Assembly (NCBI RefSeq): GCF_024495425.1
Contig: NZ_JANHJR010000002.1
Location: forward strand, 620,001 to 684,000
DNA from: Haloarchaeobius litoreus
GTDB taxonomy: Archaea; Halobacteriota; Halobacteria; Halobacteriales; Natrialbaceae
DNA: 64,000 bases
Reading direction: 5' to 3'
Shown: piece after piece, positions 44,300-53,285 of the stretch
Numbering within the stretch: position 1 is the stretch's first letter
Layout: each line of letters opens with the position of its first letter
The notes under the pieces: model-generated
Seen by the model: only the letters and a program-made list of their open reading frames with translations
Database searches by the model: none
Told to the model about the DNA's origin: nothing
Made by a program: the position numbers and the translations under genes

Positions 44300-45124
44300 T
44301 TAAACCCGATACCTGTCGTCTCGGAGGTGTGTCCGCAGCGCATCGTCCATGGCGGCAACGGGTGCCGGCCTCCCCGTCCACAGCTCGAACGCCTCCGCTC
44401 CCTGATACAGCAGCATCCACGCGCCGTCGACCGTCGTCGCGCCGGCTGCGGCGGCGTCGCGCAGGAGCCGTGTCTCGAGCGGTGCGTACACCGCGTCGAG
44501 GACGACGAGGTCGGCGTGGAGCGCGTCGCCGGGGACCGGCGTCTCGTCTTCCTCCATGCCGACGCTGGTCGCGTTCACGAGGACGGTCGCGTCGGCGAGG
44601 AGGCCGGGGAGGGCGTCGAGCCCGTGGCCCGTCGCGGCCGGGACGTCGCTCGCGAGGCCGACGGCCCGCTCCTCGGTCCGGTTCGCGATGGCGACGGTCG
44701 CGCCCGCGTCGGCGAGGCCGTGTGCGACGGCTCGGCCGGCACCACCAGCGCCGACGACGACGGCGTCGGCTCCGTCGAGGTCGGCGTCGCCCTCCGCTTC
44801 GAGTGCGCGGCGAGCCCCGGCCGCGTCGGTGTTGTGACCGGTCGGCCGGTCGCCGGTGAAGTCCACGGTGTTGACCGCACCGATGCGTCCGGCGAGGTCG
44901 TCGACCGCGACGAGTCCGTGGACGCGCTCCTTGTACGGGACGGTGACGTTCAGCCCGCTGACGCCGAGCGCCCGGGCACCCTCGACGGCAGCCGCGAGGT
45001 CGTCCGGCGCGGGCTCGAAGGTGACGTACCGGGCGTCGATGTCGTGGGCCGCGTACGCCGCCTCATGCATCGGTGGCGACAGCGAGTGGCCGACGGGGTT
45101 GCCGACGAGTCCGAACACCTGCAT
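44300..45124 (-). CDS. aroE: Shikimate dehydrogenase
   Basis: Enzyme of 274 aa reducing 3-dehydroshikimate to shikimate with NADPH. It opens [20 protein letters not shown], the shikimate-binding SxS motif. The catalytic Lys is in [11 protein letters not shown] and the Asp in [12 protein letters not shown]. The cofactor loop is [15 protein letters not shown], and NRTEER is the NADP phosphate-binding stretch. The ATG at 45124 is the standard family start. It feeds chorismate to the adjacent pab-type operon and to the trp genes further along. Confidence 0.96.
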   Translation of the reverse strand: MQVFGLVGNPVGHSLSPPMHEAAYAAHDIDARYVTFEPAPDDLAAAVEGARALGVSGLNVTVPYKERVHGLVAVDDLAGRIGAVNTVDFTGDRPTGHNTDAAGARRALEAEGDADLDGADAVVVGAGGAGRAVAHGLADAGATVAIANRTEERAVGLASDVPAATGHGLDALPGLLADATVLVNATSVGMEEDETPVPGDALHADLVVLDAVYAPLETRLLRDAAAAGATTVDGAWMLLYQGAEAFELWTGRPAPVAAMDDALRTHLRDDRYRV

Positions 45125-45214
45125 TGGTGTGTGCGAGGCGGTCGGCGGTGAAAAGTCGTCCGGGGACGGCAGCGTTCGCGTTCCGATGTCGCCGTGCACC
45201 GAACGCGGCCGGGG

Positions 45215-46051
45215 TCAGGGATGCACGACGAGCACGGGCTCGTCGATGGTCCGCAGGACGCGGTCGGTCGTACTCCCGAGCAGCTGACCGGCGAGGCTCG
45301 ACTCGCCGCTGGAGCTCATGACGACGAGGTCGACGCCCTCGTCCTCGACGTACGCGACGATCGCCTCGCTCGGGGTGCCCGTCACGGCGGCGCGTTCGAT
45401 GGCCAGGTCCTCCTCGGCGAGGTCGGCACAGTCGTCGGCGAGCGCGTCGACGCCCTCCCGCTCGGCATCGAGGAGGCGGTCGATGTACGCCTGGTCGACG
45501 CCGCCGGCGCTGAACGGGCCGGACTCGCGGACCACGTCGACGACCCCGAGGACGTGCAGCGTCGCACCGTACGTGCTCGCGAGGTCGGTCGCGGGTGCGC
45601 CGGCCGCGGCGGCGTCCTCGCTGCCGTCGGTCGGGAGGAGGACGTCGGTGTAGTCGTCGACCGGCCCGTCGCCGGACGGGACCGTCAGGACGTGCCGGTC
45701 GGTGCGGCGGAGCACGCGCTCGGTGGTGCCCCCGAGGAGTCGTTCGCGGAAGCCGGAGAGCCCGTGTCGACCCACCACGATGACGTCCGCGTCGACCTCG
45801 TCCGCGAAGGAGACGACCGACCGGGCGGGGCGGCCGGTCACGACGTGGGACTCGACCGTGACGCCGGCGTCCGCGCCGATGGCCTCGACGTCGGCGAGGA
45901 CCTGCTCGGCATCGTCCTCGTCGAGTTCGTCGTGGGCCGCGACGACGGCGTCGACCGACGCCCCGTACGTCGCCGCCATCGCCACGCCCGCACGGGCCGC
46001 TCGTGTGGCACAGTCGCTTCCGTCGACCGCGATGAGAAGTCGCTCGAACAT
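45215..46051 (-). CDS. Two-domain universal stress protein
   Basis: Tandem UspA protein of 278 aa. Domain 1 (about 1-135) opens MFERLLIAVDGSDCATRAAR and has the ATP-binding GRHGLSGFRERLLGGTTERV. Domain 2 (about 140-278) opens DVLLPTDGSEDAAAAG and has SSSGESSLAGQLLGSTTDRV, so both sites keep the GxxG-x9-GS/T pattern. Such proteins bind ATP and respond to stress; the exact role is unknown. The start at 46051 is the family start. It is divergent from the exchanger gene at 46235, with 183 nt between. Confidence 0.92.
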   Translation of the reverse strand: MFERLLIAVDGSDCATRAARAGVAMAATYGASVDAVVAAHDELDEDDAEQVLADVEAIGADAGVTVESHVVTGRPARSVVSFADEVDADVIVVGRHGLSGFRERLLGGTTERVLRRTDRHVLTVPSGDGPVDDYTDVLLPTDGSEDAAAAGAPATDLASTYGATLHVLGVVDVVRESGPFSAGGVDQAYIDRLLDAEREGVDALADDCADLAEEDLAIERAAVTGTPSEAIVAYVEDEGVDLVVMSSSGESSLAGQLLGSTTDRVLRTIDEPVLVVHP

Positions 46052-46234
46052 ATCTCTGGCCGTGGATTCGAAGACTCGGTACAAAAGTGATGCGTCGCCG
46101 TCTCGCTGTTCGATGGTGCCGCCTCTCACTCGACACGAGACTCACGGTACGGGCCGCGATAACGGTTCTCGGGGGGCTGGCGGGGCGATGCGAAAGCACA
46201 ACACTCACTTTCGGGGGACGGATACCCGCAGACG

Positions 46235-47620
46235 ATGAGCAACAATCGCCTTCGCCACCCACTGACAGCCGTCGCCGGGGCACTCCTCATGACGGTCCCG
46301 TGGCTGCTACTCCACGGGTTCCGCATGAAGGGTGTCTTCAACCTCTGGCCGGGGCTGATACCGGGATTGAAAGCGACGGAGGAGACGGCGCTCGGCGAGC
46401 TGGGCCTGATAATCGTGGTGGCAGGAATCGCGATTCTCGGCGCCTCGTTCCTGCTCGCGTGGGCCGCGGAGACCGCAGAGGAGGACGTTCCGCGGGCGTT
46501 CGCGCTCGCCGTCCTCGCCATCCTGGCGGTCGCCCCCGAGTACGCTGTCGACGCGCTGTACGCGTGGGAGGCCGGTGCCAATCCAGGGTCCAACGCCGGG
46601 AATCTCGCGGTCGCGAACATGACCGGCGCGAACCGGATCCTCATCGGTCTCGGCTGGTCTGGTATCGCCCTCTTCACCGTCTACAAGGTCGCGAAGACGT
46701 CCGACCCCGCAGTCGAGGAGCACCGGGGCTTCCTCGCGGACCGCATCAGACTCGACCGCGACATCTCGACGGAGATCTTCTTCCTCTTCGTCGCGACCGT
46801 CTACGCCTTCTTCGTCCCGCTGAACGGCGGGATCGGTATCCTCGATACGATCTTCCTCGTCGGCCTGTACGTCGTCTACATCCTCTCGGCGCTGAACGCG
46901 CCACACACCGACGAGGAGCAGGTCGGTATCCCCGCCTACCTCCAGTCGTTCTCGAAGCTCCGGCGCGTCGCCACCGTCCTCGCCCTGTTCGTCTTCTCCG
47001 GCGTGGTCATCCTCGTCGCCGTCGAGCCGTTCGCGCACGGGCTGGAGTACTCGGGCACCAGCATCGGCATCTCCTCGTTCCTGATGATCCAGTGGGTCGC
47101 CCCGCTGGCGAGCGAGAGCCCGGAACTCATCGTCGTCGCCTACCTCGTCAACAAGGCGCGCTCGACGGCCGGGTTCAACGCGCTCATCTCCTCGAAGCTG
47201 AACCAGTGGACGCTGCTCATCGGGACGCTCGCCATCGTCTACAGCATCTCCTTCGGCTCCATCGCGACGCTCCAGTTCAACGCCGAACAGTCCGGCGAGA
47301 TCTGGCTGACGGCCGCACAGAGCTACTTCGCGCTGACCATCCTGATGAGCTTCGACATCAGCATGCGCGAGGCTGTCGCGCTGCTCGTGCTGTTCGTCTC
47401 ACAGGTCGTCATCGCGTTCGCCATCGACGCGGGCGTGCTCGGTCTCGACCTCCTGTTCACGCTACACGCCTTCACGGCACTCTACCTGGTCCTCGGGACC
47501 GCGCTCCTCATCTACCGGCGAGCGGCGCTGGTCGAACTCGTCGGCCTCACCCGTCAGCAGGTGTTCGGTGACGGCGTTCACGCCGAGCCCGACCCCGAGG
47601 TACAGCCGACCGAGGACTGA
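46235..47620 (+). CDS. Sodium/calcium exchanger family cation antiporter
   Basis: Membrane protein of 461 aa with about eleven to twelve helices. The two alpha-repeats of the CaCA superfamily are seen: LAVAPEYAVDALYAW with NLAVANMTGANRILIG, and QWVAPLASESPELIVVAYLV with TAGFNALISSKLNQW. They hold the acidic residues (APE and SPE) used for cation binding. It is annotated in related organisms as a sodium:proton or calcium exchanger; ion choice cannot be decided. Ion extrusion is central for a halophile. It diverges from the stress-protein gene. Confidence 0.9.
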   Translation: MSNNRLRHPLTAVAGALLMTVPWLLLHGFRMKGVFNLWPGLIPGLKATEETALGELGLIIVVAGIAILGASFLLAWAAETAEEDVPRAFALAVLAILAVAPEYAVDALYAWEAGANPGSNAGNLAVANMTGANRILIGLGWSGIALFTVYKVAKTSDPAVEEHRGFLADRIRLDRDISTEIFFLFVATVYAFFVPLNGGIGILDTIFLVGLYVVYILSALNAPHTDEEQVGIPAYLQSFSKLRRVATVLALFVFSGVVILVAVEPFAHGLEYSGTSIGISSFLMIQWVAPLASESPELIVVAYLVNKARSTAGFNALISSKLNQWTLLIGTLAIVYSISFGSIATLQFNAEQSGEIWLTAAQSYFALTILMSFDISMREAVALLVLFVSQVVIAFAIDAGVLGLDLLFTLHAFTALYLVLGTALLIYRRAALVELVGLTRQQVFGDGVHAEPDPEVQPTED

Positions 47621-47664
47621 GCGGTTTCGACGCGTTTTAGCGGGCTTCGATGTGAGTACGAGTC

Positions 47665-48984
47665 GTGATAGCCATCGTCGTCAGCCGCGCGGACTCGGCC
47701 TCGGAGCACATCGGTGAGCACCTGCTCGACCTCGCCGACTGGGAGGCGACGGTCGACGACAGCCGCCCCGACGCCGACGGCGGTGGGACCGTCCACCGCA
47801 CGGACGGGTTCGAGCGACGGACCTTCGACGAGCTGCACCTCCACCTGGACGGCGTCGCCGCGGCGTTCGACGACCCCGACCTGTTGCTGTTCGCGTCCCG
47901 ACACTCGGGCGACACTGGGCCGCTGCTGACGGCGCATTTCACGGGGAACTTCGGCCCGGCGGAGTACGGTGGGGACGACGACGCGCTTGCGGCTGCGTGC
48001 CCGAACGCACAGGCCGACCTGCTGGCGGCGTTCGACCGGCACGCGCCCGACGGCTACGAGGTCGGCATGGAGTGCACGCACCACGGTCCGAGCGACGTCG
48101 GGGTCCCGTCGATGTTCGTCGAACTCGGTAGCAGCGAGGACGAGTGGGCCGACCCGGAGGGTGCCCGCGCCGTGGCACGGGCGATCCTCGACATCGAGGG
48201 CGTCTACCCGCACCGAGAGCGCACCGTCGTCGGCTTCGGCGGTGGCCACTACGTCCCGCGGTTCGAGCGCGTCGTCCGCGACACCGGCTGGGCGGTCGGG
48301 CACGTCGCCGGCGACTGGTCGCTCGACGCGATGGGCCACCCCGCGGAACATCGCGCCGTCATCGACCGCGCGTTCGCGGCAAGCGACGCGTCGCTCGCGC
48401 TCGTCGAGGGCGACCACCCCGCGCTCGTCGACACCATCGAGGAGCTGGGCTACCGCGTCGTGAGCGAGACCTGGCTCCGCGAGGTCGACGGGCGAGACCT
48501 GGACCGCGTCGCCGAACTGGAGGAGACCATCGCGAGCGTCGACGAGGGCCTCCGGTTCGGGGTCCACTTCGACGACGACGACTGGACGGTCCGCGACCTC
48601 CCTGTCGACCTCCTCGCGACGGCACAGGGCATCGACCGCGAGCGGACCTACGATGTCGTCGAAGCGCACGCGGTCGCCCTCGAGACGGAGAACGCCGGCA
48701 ACCGGGTCGGCGACCGGGCGGCGTTCCCCCCGGGCGGGTTCGACGCACTCGTCGGCGAACTCTGTGACGTGCTGGCCGAGAAGTACGAGTCGGTCCGGTG
48801 TGAGGGCGACGTGGTCGTCGCCGTGGAGCGCGCCTTCGACCCTGCACTCGCCCACGAGGCGGGCGTTCCGGAGGGACCGAAGTTCGGCAAACTCGCCGGC
48901 GGGCACGCGGTCGAGGTCGAGGGCGAGACGGTCGACCCCGCGTCGGTCCGGACCGAGCGAACGGAGCGGTTCCACCTGGGATAA
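47665..48984 (+). CDS. dtdA: D-aminoacyl-tRNA deacylase
   Basis: Enzyme of 439 aa of the archaeal/plant DTD2 (GEK1) family, which removes D-amino acids wrongly loaded on tRNA. It opens IAIVVSRADSASEHIGEHLL and contains LLLFASRHSGDTGPLLTAHF, VGMECTHHGPSDVGVPSMFV and FGGGHYVPRF, the conserved His-rich boxes of the family. A C-terminal extension of about 170 residues beyond the core is common in haloarchaea. The start codon is GTG at 47665. The gene lies 44 nt behind the exchanger. Confidence 0.93.
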   Translation: MIAIVVSRADSASEHIGEHLLDLADWEATVDDSRPDADGGGTVHRTDGFERRTFDELHLHLDGVAAAFDDPDLLLFASRHSGDTGPLLTAHFTGNFGPAEYGGDDDALAAACPNAQADLLAAFDRHAPDGYEVGMECTHHGPSDVGVPSMFVELGSSEDEWADPEGARAVARAILDIEGVYPHRERTVVGFGGGHYVPRFERVVRDTGWAVGHVAGDWSLDAMGHPAEHRAVIDRAFAASDASLALVEGDHPALVDTIEELGYRVVSETWLREVDGRDLDRVAELEETIASVDEGLRFGVHFDDDDWTVRDLPVDLLATAQGIDRERTYDVVEAHAVALETENAGNRVGDRAAFPPGGFDALVGELCDVLAEKYESVRCEGDVVVAVERAFDPALAHEAGVPEGPKFGKLAGGHAVEVEGETVDPASVRTERTERFHLG

Positions 48985-49060
48985 TTTCACCGTGTGAGCT
49001 GGCCGGTTAATCGTTCGGTAGGTGGACCGCAACATTCGTCAGACGGTCGTCAGACACCAG

Positions 49061-49101
49061 GGGAAAGGTAATTAACCTGCATAATATAAAGGAGGGCTAA
49101 G
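49061..49101 (+). promoter_or_regulatory. Promoter and ribosome-binding region of ftsZ1
   Basis: GGTAATTAACC (49066-49076) is placed about 30 nt before the ATG and can act as TATA box, with GGGAAA before it as BRE. The stronger-looking ATAATATAAA (49082-49091) is too close to the start to drive a message that includes the ATG. GGAGG about 10 nt before the ATG is a Shine-Dalgarno sequence, rare among the leaderless genes of this window. Confidence 0.55.
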
Positions 49102-49102
49102 G

Positions 49103-50257
49103 ATGGATTCGATCGTTGAAGACGCTATCGACGAGGCCGAGGGGGAGGCCGAGACCCCCGACGAGGGTGGTCTCCCGGGAGCCACCCAGCAGGACGAACC
49201 GGCGCACCGAACGGGCAAGATGACCGACGACGAGCTGGAGGACGTACTCGAAGACCTCCAGACGAACATCACCGTCGTCGGCTGTGGCGGTGGCGGCGGC
49301 AACACCATCGACCGGATGCACGAGGAGGGCATCCACGGCGCGAAGCTCGTCGCCGCGAACACCGACGTCCAGCACCTCGTCGAGATCGAGTCCGACGAGA
49401 AGATACTGATGGGCGAGCAGAAGACCGGCGGGCGCGGCGCGGGCTCGCTCCCGCAGGTCGGCGAGGAGGCAGCCCTCGAATCCCAGGAGGAGATCTACGA
49501 GTCCATCGAGGGCTCGGACATGGTGTTCGTCACGGCCGGCCTCGGCGGCGGCACGGGCACCGGCTCCGCGCCGGTCGTCGCGAAGGCCGCCCGCGAGTCG
49601 GGCGCGCTCACCATCGCCATCGTCACGACGCCGTTCACCGCGGAGGGCGAGGTCCGCCGCACGAACGCGGAGGCCGGGCTCGAACGGCTCCGCGACGTGA
49701 GCGACACGGTCATCGTCGTCCCGAACGACCGGCTGCTCGACTCCGTCGGCAAGCTCCCCGTCCGGCAGGCGTTCAAGGTCTCCGACGAGGTGCTCATGCG
49801 TTCGGTGAAGGGCATCACCGAGCTCATCACGAAGCCCGGGCTCGTCAACCTCGACTTCGCCGACGTCCGCACCGTCATGGAGCGCGGTGGCGTCGCGATG
49901 ATCGGTCTCGGCGAGTCCGACTCCGACGCCAAGTCCACCGACTCCGTGAAGGCCGCACTCCGGTCGCCGCTGCTCGACGTGGACATCTCCGGCGCGTCCT
50001 CCGCGCTGGTCAACGTCACCGGCGGCTCGGACATGAGCATCGAGGAGGCCGAGGGTGTCGTCGAGGAGATCTACGACCGCATCGACCCCGACGCCCGCAT
50101 CATCTGGGGTACGTCCATCGACGAGACCCTCGACGGCAGCATGCGCACGATGATCGTCGTCACCGGCGTCGACTCCCCGCAGATCTACGGCCAGCCCGGC
50201 GACGACACCGCCGAGCCCGACCCCTCGACCCAGCAGGACATCGACTTCGTCGAGTAA
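49103..50257 (+). CDS. ftsZ1: Cell division protein FtsZ1
   Basis: Tubulin-family GTPase of 384 aa that forms the division ring scaffold. The nucleotide-binding glycine loop is [19 protein letters not shown] and the first loop is [15 protein letters not shown]. The catalytic T7-type loop is [11 protein letters not shown]. The acidic N-terminal extension (about 1-50) and the C-terminal DIDFVE tail fit haloarchaeal FtsZ1. The position before secE and spt5 also marks the FtsZ1 gene in this class, as distinct from FtsZ2. Family and subgroup are well supported. Confidence 0.95.
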   Translation: MDSIVEDAIDEAEGEAETPDEGGLPGATQQDEPAHRTGKMTDDELEDVLEDLQTNITVVGCGGGGGNTIDRMHEEGIHGAKLVAANTDVQHLVEIESDEKILMGEQKTGGRGAGSLPQVGEEAALESQEEIYESIEGSDMVFVTAGLGGGTGTGSAPVVAKAARESGALTIAIVTTPFTAEGEVRRTNAEAGLERLRDVSDTVIVVPNDRLLDSVGKLPVRQAFKVSDEVLMRSVKGITELITKPGLVNLDFADVRTVMERGGVAMIGLGESDSDAKSTDSVKAALRSPLLDVDISGASSALVNVTGGSDMSIEEAEGVVEEIYDRIDPDARIIWGTSIDETLDGSMRTMIVVTGVDSPQIYGQPGDDTAEPDPSTQQDIDFVE

Positions 50258-50332
50258 TCCCCCGTTCTCGCCGCTCACCGTCGGTTAGTTCGCATCAATA
50301 GATAGAAAAGCACGGATGCCGAAGCGACGGCC

Positions 50333-50500
50333 ATGAACGTTCCAAAGGACCTCAACTCCTACGTGCGTGTGCTCAAGATGGCGAGCACACCCTCGCGCGA
50401 GGAGTTCTCACAGATCGCCAAAATCGCCGGTGCAGGGATTCTGCTCGTCGGCGTCATGGGTTTCATCATCGCACTCGTCATGGGGTTCCTCCCCGCCTGA
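50333..50500 (+). CDS. secE: Protein translocase subunit SecE (Sec61 gamma)
   Basis: Protein of 55 aa: MNVPKDLNSYVRVLKMASTP, then SREEFSQIAKIAGAGILL and VGVMGFIIALVMGFLPA. An amphipathic helix (about 4-24) is followed by one transmembrane helix (about 29-52), the standard Sec61 gamma layout. It clamps the SecY channel in the membrane. It stops three bases before spt5, with which it is paired in most Archaea. It is easily missed because of its size. Confidence 0.93.
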   Translation: MNVPKDLNSYVRVLKMASTPSREEFSQIAKIAGAGILLVGVMGFIIALVMGFLPA

Positions 50501-50503
50501 ACC

Positions 50504-50941
50504 ATGCCCATCTACGCAGTCAAGACGACCGCGAGCCAGGAGCGAACGGTCGCCGATATGATCATGAACCGCGAGGAGGAGACCATCCACGCCGCGCTCG
50601 CGCCCGACTCACTGACGAGCTACGTGATGGTCGAGGCGGACGACTACAACATCATCGAGCGCGTGCTCGAGGACATCCCGCACGCCCGCAGCGTCATCCC
50701 CGGGGAGTCCGACATCACCGAGGTCGAGCACTTCCTCTCCCCGAAGCCTGACGTCGAGGGCATCGCGGAGGGCGACATCGTCGAGCTCATCGCCGGCCCG
50801 TTCAAGGGCGAGAAGGCGCAGGTCCAGCGCATCGACGAGGGGAAGGACCAGGTCACCGTCGAGCTGTACGAGGCGACGGTCCCGATCCCGGTCACGGTGC
50901 GCGGCGACCAGATCCGGGTGCTGGACAGCGAGGAGCGCTAG
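50504..50941 (+). CDS. spt5: Transcription elongation factor Spt5 (NusG)
   Basis: Protein of 145 aa with an NGN domain (about 1-85; [20 protein letters not shown]) and a KOW domain (about 92-140; [20 protein letters not shown]). It binds RNA polymerase together with Spt4 and keeps the clamp closed, linking transcription with translation. Length and order match archaeal Spt5. It starts three bases after secE, so the two are cotranscribed. Ribosomal protein L11, often next in Archaea, is not present here. Confidence 0.95.
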   Translation: MPIYAVKTTASQERTVADMIMNREEETIHAALAPDSLTSYVMVEADDYNIIERVLEDIPHARSVIPGESDITEVEHFLSPKPDVEGIAEGDIVELIAGPFKGEKAQVQRIDEGKDQVTVELYEATVPIPVTVRGDQIRVLDSEER

Positions 50942-51307
50942 AGAGGCGTTCCTCGGGAAAGCTAACGGGGGATTGCGACCCGCGAGGACCGGTGACGCGG
51001 AGCGAACGCGCTCTTCGAGCCCCGGTTCGTTCGCCAGGAGCGCCCGCTGGCCGTCGGCAGAGAATGCGAGGTGGCCGTGCAGAAACCGGGAGGAGGGACA
51101 GCATGGTATCGTGGGAAGCACCGTTCCGGGTCGCTGGAAAGGGCACTGGAGTGTGGTAGCCCCCCTAAGTCGCGCCTCCCCCCAACCACGACTTAGGCAT
51201 CAGAAGGGAACGGATGTGAGAACAAAGGCCGAACTCCCAACTGGTTAGGTATCGATGATGCGCCGACGGTGGTGCTGCTCGTCGGGGCGATCACGGAGAG
51301 GCCGTGG
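50942..51307. other. 366-nt region without a recognisable gene
   Basis: Between the spt5 stop and the zinc-finger gene stop. Possible frames in both directions are Arg/Ser/Pro-rich and look non-coding. Apart from the stem-loop at 51164-51197 I see no RNA gene: no SRP Alu or S-domain motif, no RNase P core and no tRNA. It could be a remnant of a lost gene or the tail of the ftsZ1-secE-spt5 message. Confidence 0.5.
51164..51197. repeat. Stem-loop with 9-bp arms
   Basis: CCTAAGTCG (51164-51172) pairs perfectly with CGACTTAGG (51189-51197) around a 16-nt pyrimidine-rich loop. The arms are less GC-rich than the surroundings. It may be a terminator hairpin for the upstream operon, a protein-binding site or the scar of a mobile element. 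Confidence 0.5.
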
Positions 51308-51610
51308 TCAGGACTGGACGGCCTCGCCGCCGAGGCGTTCGACGACCGTCTGGAGGTCCGCTTCCTCCTCGATGAGGTCCTTTATCTCCTCGCGTTCGCG
51401 CACCTCCTCGGAGCTGGCACCGTAGGCGCGGACGTACTCGGCTCGAGAGTGCTCGTTGAAGGCGTGGCGGATGGCGAGGTAGCCGTCGGGGACGACGACA
51501 CCACAGACCTTGCACTCGCGGCGCTCGTGGTCGGTGCTCTGATGGACGACGAGGTCCTCGGGCGTGCCGAACCGCTCGCCGCAGCCGTCGATTCCGCATT
51601 CCCAGGGCAT
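51308..51610 (-). CDS. Small protein with two C2H2-type zinc fingers
   Basis: Protein of 100 aa. Finger 1 is Cys5-X4-Cys10-X12-His23-X4-His28 and finger 2 is Cys33-X2-Cys36-X12-His49-X4-His54, both within the classical C2H2 spacing. The rest (about 60-100) is an acidic helix-rich tail (SSEEVREREEIKDLIEEEAD). Nucleic-acid binding is plausible but the family is uncharacterised. The ATG at 51610 begins MPWECGIDGCGERF. ribH lies 31 nt downstream of this start, reading the same way towards it. Confidence 0.8.
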   Translation of the reverse strand: MPWECGIDGCGERFGTPEDLVVHQSTDHERRECKVCGVVVPDGYLAIRHAFNEHSRAEYVRAYGASSEEVREREEIKDLIEEEADLQTVVERLGGEAVQS

Positions 51611-51641
51611 CGGTTGGCCGGACGTACGCGAGTCCGCTATT

Positions 51642-52061
51642 TTACTGTTGTCCCCTGGCCGGCAGCGCCTCCGTCAGGTCGACGGCGGCGTCGACTGCGC
51701 TCGCGCACTTCTCGATTCGGTCGCGGGCCTCCGGTGCGCTCATGTCGGGGCCGGCGACGCCGAAGGTGACGGGAGTGTCCCGACCGAGCCCCACGTCGGA
51801 GAGTCGGCGCGCGGCGGCGTGTGTCACGACCTGGTCGTGGTCCGTGTCGCCGGTGACGACGACACCGAGCACCGCAACAGCGTCGATTCGTTCCTGCCTG
51901 GCCAGCCGGTCGGCGGCGAGGGGCGCGTCGTAGACGCCGGGGACGTGGACCGTCTCGGCGACCTCTGCGTCGCGGTCCTCGATGAGTGTCCGCGCTTCGG
52001 CTTCTATCTCCGCCGCCAGCTCCTCGTAGAACTGCGCGACCACGAGTCCGAGTGCTGTCAT
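51642..52061 (-). CDS. ribH: 6,7-dimethyl-8-ribityllumazine synthase
   Basis: Riboflavin-pathway enzyme of 139 aa that joins 5-amino-6-ribitylaminouracil with dihydroxybutanone phosphate. It opens MTALGLVVAQFYEELAAEIE. HVPGVYDAPLAADRL is the VPGxxExP site, and VVTGDTDHDQVVTHAA holds the catalytic His. The length fits the short archaeal form. The start at 52061 is the family start; the longer reading adds 19 residues with no similarity. No other riboflavin gene is nearby. Confidence 0.92.
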   Translation of the reverse strand: MTALGLVVAQFYEELAAEIEAEARTLIEDRDAEVAETVHVPGVYDAPLAADRLARQERIDAVAVLGVVVTGDTDHDQVVTHAAARRLSDVGLGRDTPVTFGVAGPDMSAPEARDRIEKCASAVDAAVDLTEALPARGQQ

Positions 52062-52139
52062 TGCGTCTCGACGCTGCCGGCCGATACACAAGTTCGTTAT
52101 CGTTCTCAGATTCGGCACGCAATCGTCGCCCGGGACGAT

Positions 52140-52643
52140 TCAGGTGTCGTGGACGGTGGCGGAGACGTGGTCGGGCACTCCGGCACGCCGGTCGGTGATC
52201 CGCACCAACAGCGAGTGGATGGCGAGGTCGTCGCCGTACCCACCCGAGGGCTCCTCCACCCGCGCCACGATGTCGAGGCCGTCGTCGGTTCGTTCGATGC
52301 GGTCCAGTTCGAGCCACGTCGCGCTCTGTCTGCCGTACTGGACGACCACGAGGAACGACCTCTCGAAGTCGGTGTCGTCGAGGAGATCTGGCGGAAGATG
52401 ACCCGAGGCGAGAGACCCCATTGCTTCGTCTCTCTCGGTGAACACTCGATGGGCCGTCTCCTTGTATCCGGGCGCTGCCCGGTCACGCGGTTCGAGCACG
52501 TCGTACACGACATGGGCTTCTCTCACCGACAGCTCCGCAGGAAGCGACGGCGAGTCGTCGAGGACCGTGCTGGCGCTGGAACAGCCGCCGAGGAGGGATG
52601 CGAGGCCGACACCGCCGCCCGCGAGGACCGTTCTGCGACGCAT
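52140..52643 (-). CDS. Hypothetical lipoprotein
   Basis: Protein of 167 aa. MRRRTVLAGGGVGLASLLGGC is a Tat-like signal with a lipobox Cys at residue 21. The mature part is an alpha/beta domain with DFERSFLVVVQYGRQSATWL and VPDHVSATVHDT near the end; no family is recognised. It is probably anchored on the outer face of the membrane. Its start lies 40 nt after the SprT-like gene, so cotranscription is possible. Confidence 0.75.
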   Translation of the reverse strand: MRRRTVLAGGGVGLASLLGGCSSASTVLDDSPSLPAELSVREAHVVYDVLEPRDRAAPGYKETAHRVFTERDEAMGSLASGHLPPDLLDDTDFERSFLVVVQYGRQSATWLELDRIERTDDGLDIVARVEEPSGGYGDDLAIHSLLVRITDRRAGVPDHVSATVHDT

Positions 52644-52683
52644 GTCCGGATGGTCGGGACCAGACACCTTGTCGCTTCTCCCG

Positions 52684-53253
52684 TCACCAGTCGTCGCCGA
52701 GTTCGGCCCGCACCTGCTCGTAGCCCGCGTCGTCCGCCCACGTTCGACCCGAGTCCGCGTGCTCGACGACGTACCGGTCGCCGCAGTCGCCACAGCGGTA
52801 GCGGCCGGGGTCGGTGACGGTCTTCGAGGCGCGGTAACGGCGGGCGCTCCAGTCGCAGTCGTCGTCCCGGCAGCGGAGCAGATAGCGCGGATCCGCGAAC
52901 GGCTCGCAGTGACGGGGGGCGTCGACCGCGTCGGCCTGCTGCTTGAACCGGGGGCCGTGGCCCGACTCGCCGAAGCGCTGGAACTCCCAGGCGTGGACGA
53001 GTTCGTGGCGGACCGTGGCGGCGACCTCGGCCCAGCCGTGGGCCTGATAGGAGTGCCAGGAAAGGACGATGGTGACGCCGTGGTCGGGGTCGTACCGGCA
53101 GGCTCCGGCCCGGCGGCGGGCGTGCTTCGAGACGGTCCAGTCGACCGAATCGAGGTCCACGTCGATGTCGACCGTGCCGGCGTAGGTGCGTGCCCACGCG
53201 AGCAGGTCCTCGGGCGTGTCGGGGTCGGGCGCGCCGGTGCTGTCGCTGGCCAC
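52684..53253 (-). CDS. SprT-like zinc metallopeptidase
   Basis: Protein of 189 aa of the SprT/Spartan core family. The catalytic site is TVRHELVHAWEFQRFG (HExxH), followed by the third ligand region GHGPRFKQQAD. The C-terminal part has a zinc ribbon with CRDDDC and YRCGDCGDRY. Eukaryotic relatives (SPRTN) cut DNA-protein crosslinks. A similar role in Archaea is a guess. The start codon is GTG at 53253. It lies 32 nt behind aroA'. Confidence 0.88.
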   Translation of the reverse strand: MASDSTGAPDPDTPEDLLAWARTYAGTVDIDVDLDSVDWTVSKHARRRAGACRYDPDHGVTIVLSWHSYQAHGWAEVAATVRHELVHAWEFQRFGESGHGPRFKQQADAVDAPRHCEPFADPRYLLRCRDDDCDWSARRYRASKTVTDPGRYRCGDCGDRYVVEHADSGRTWADDAGYEQVRAELGDDW

Positions 53254-53285
53254 GGTGGACTCTCGAAGGACTGGTGCAAAAGCGT

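Noticed and set aside
50973-51248. 91-codon plus-strand frame after spt5
   Set aside because: Arg/Ser/Pro-rich composition, no motif, and it includes the stem-loop; not supported as a gene.
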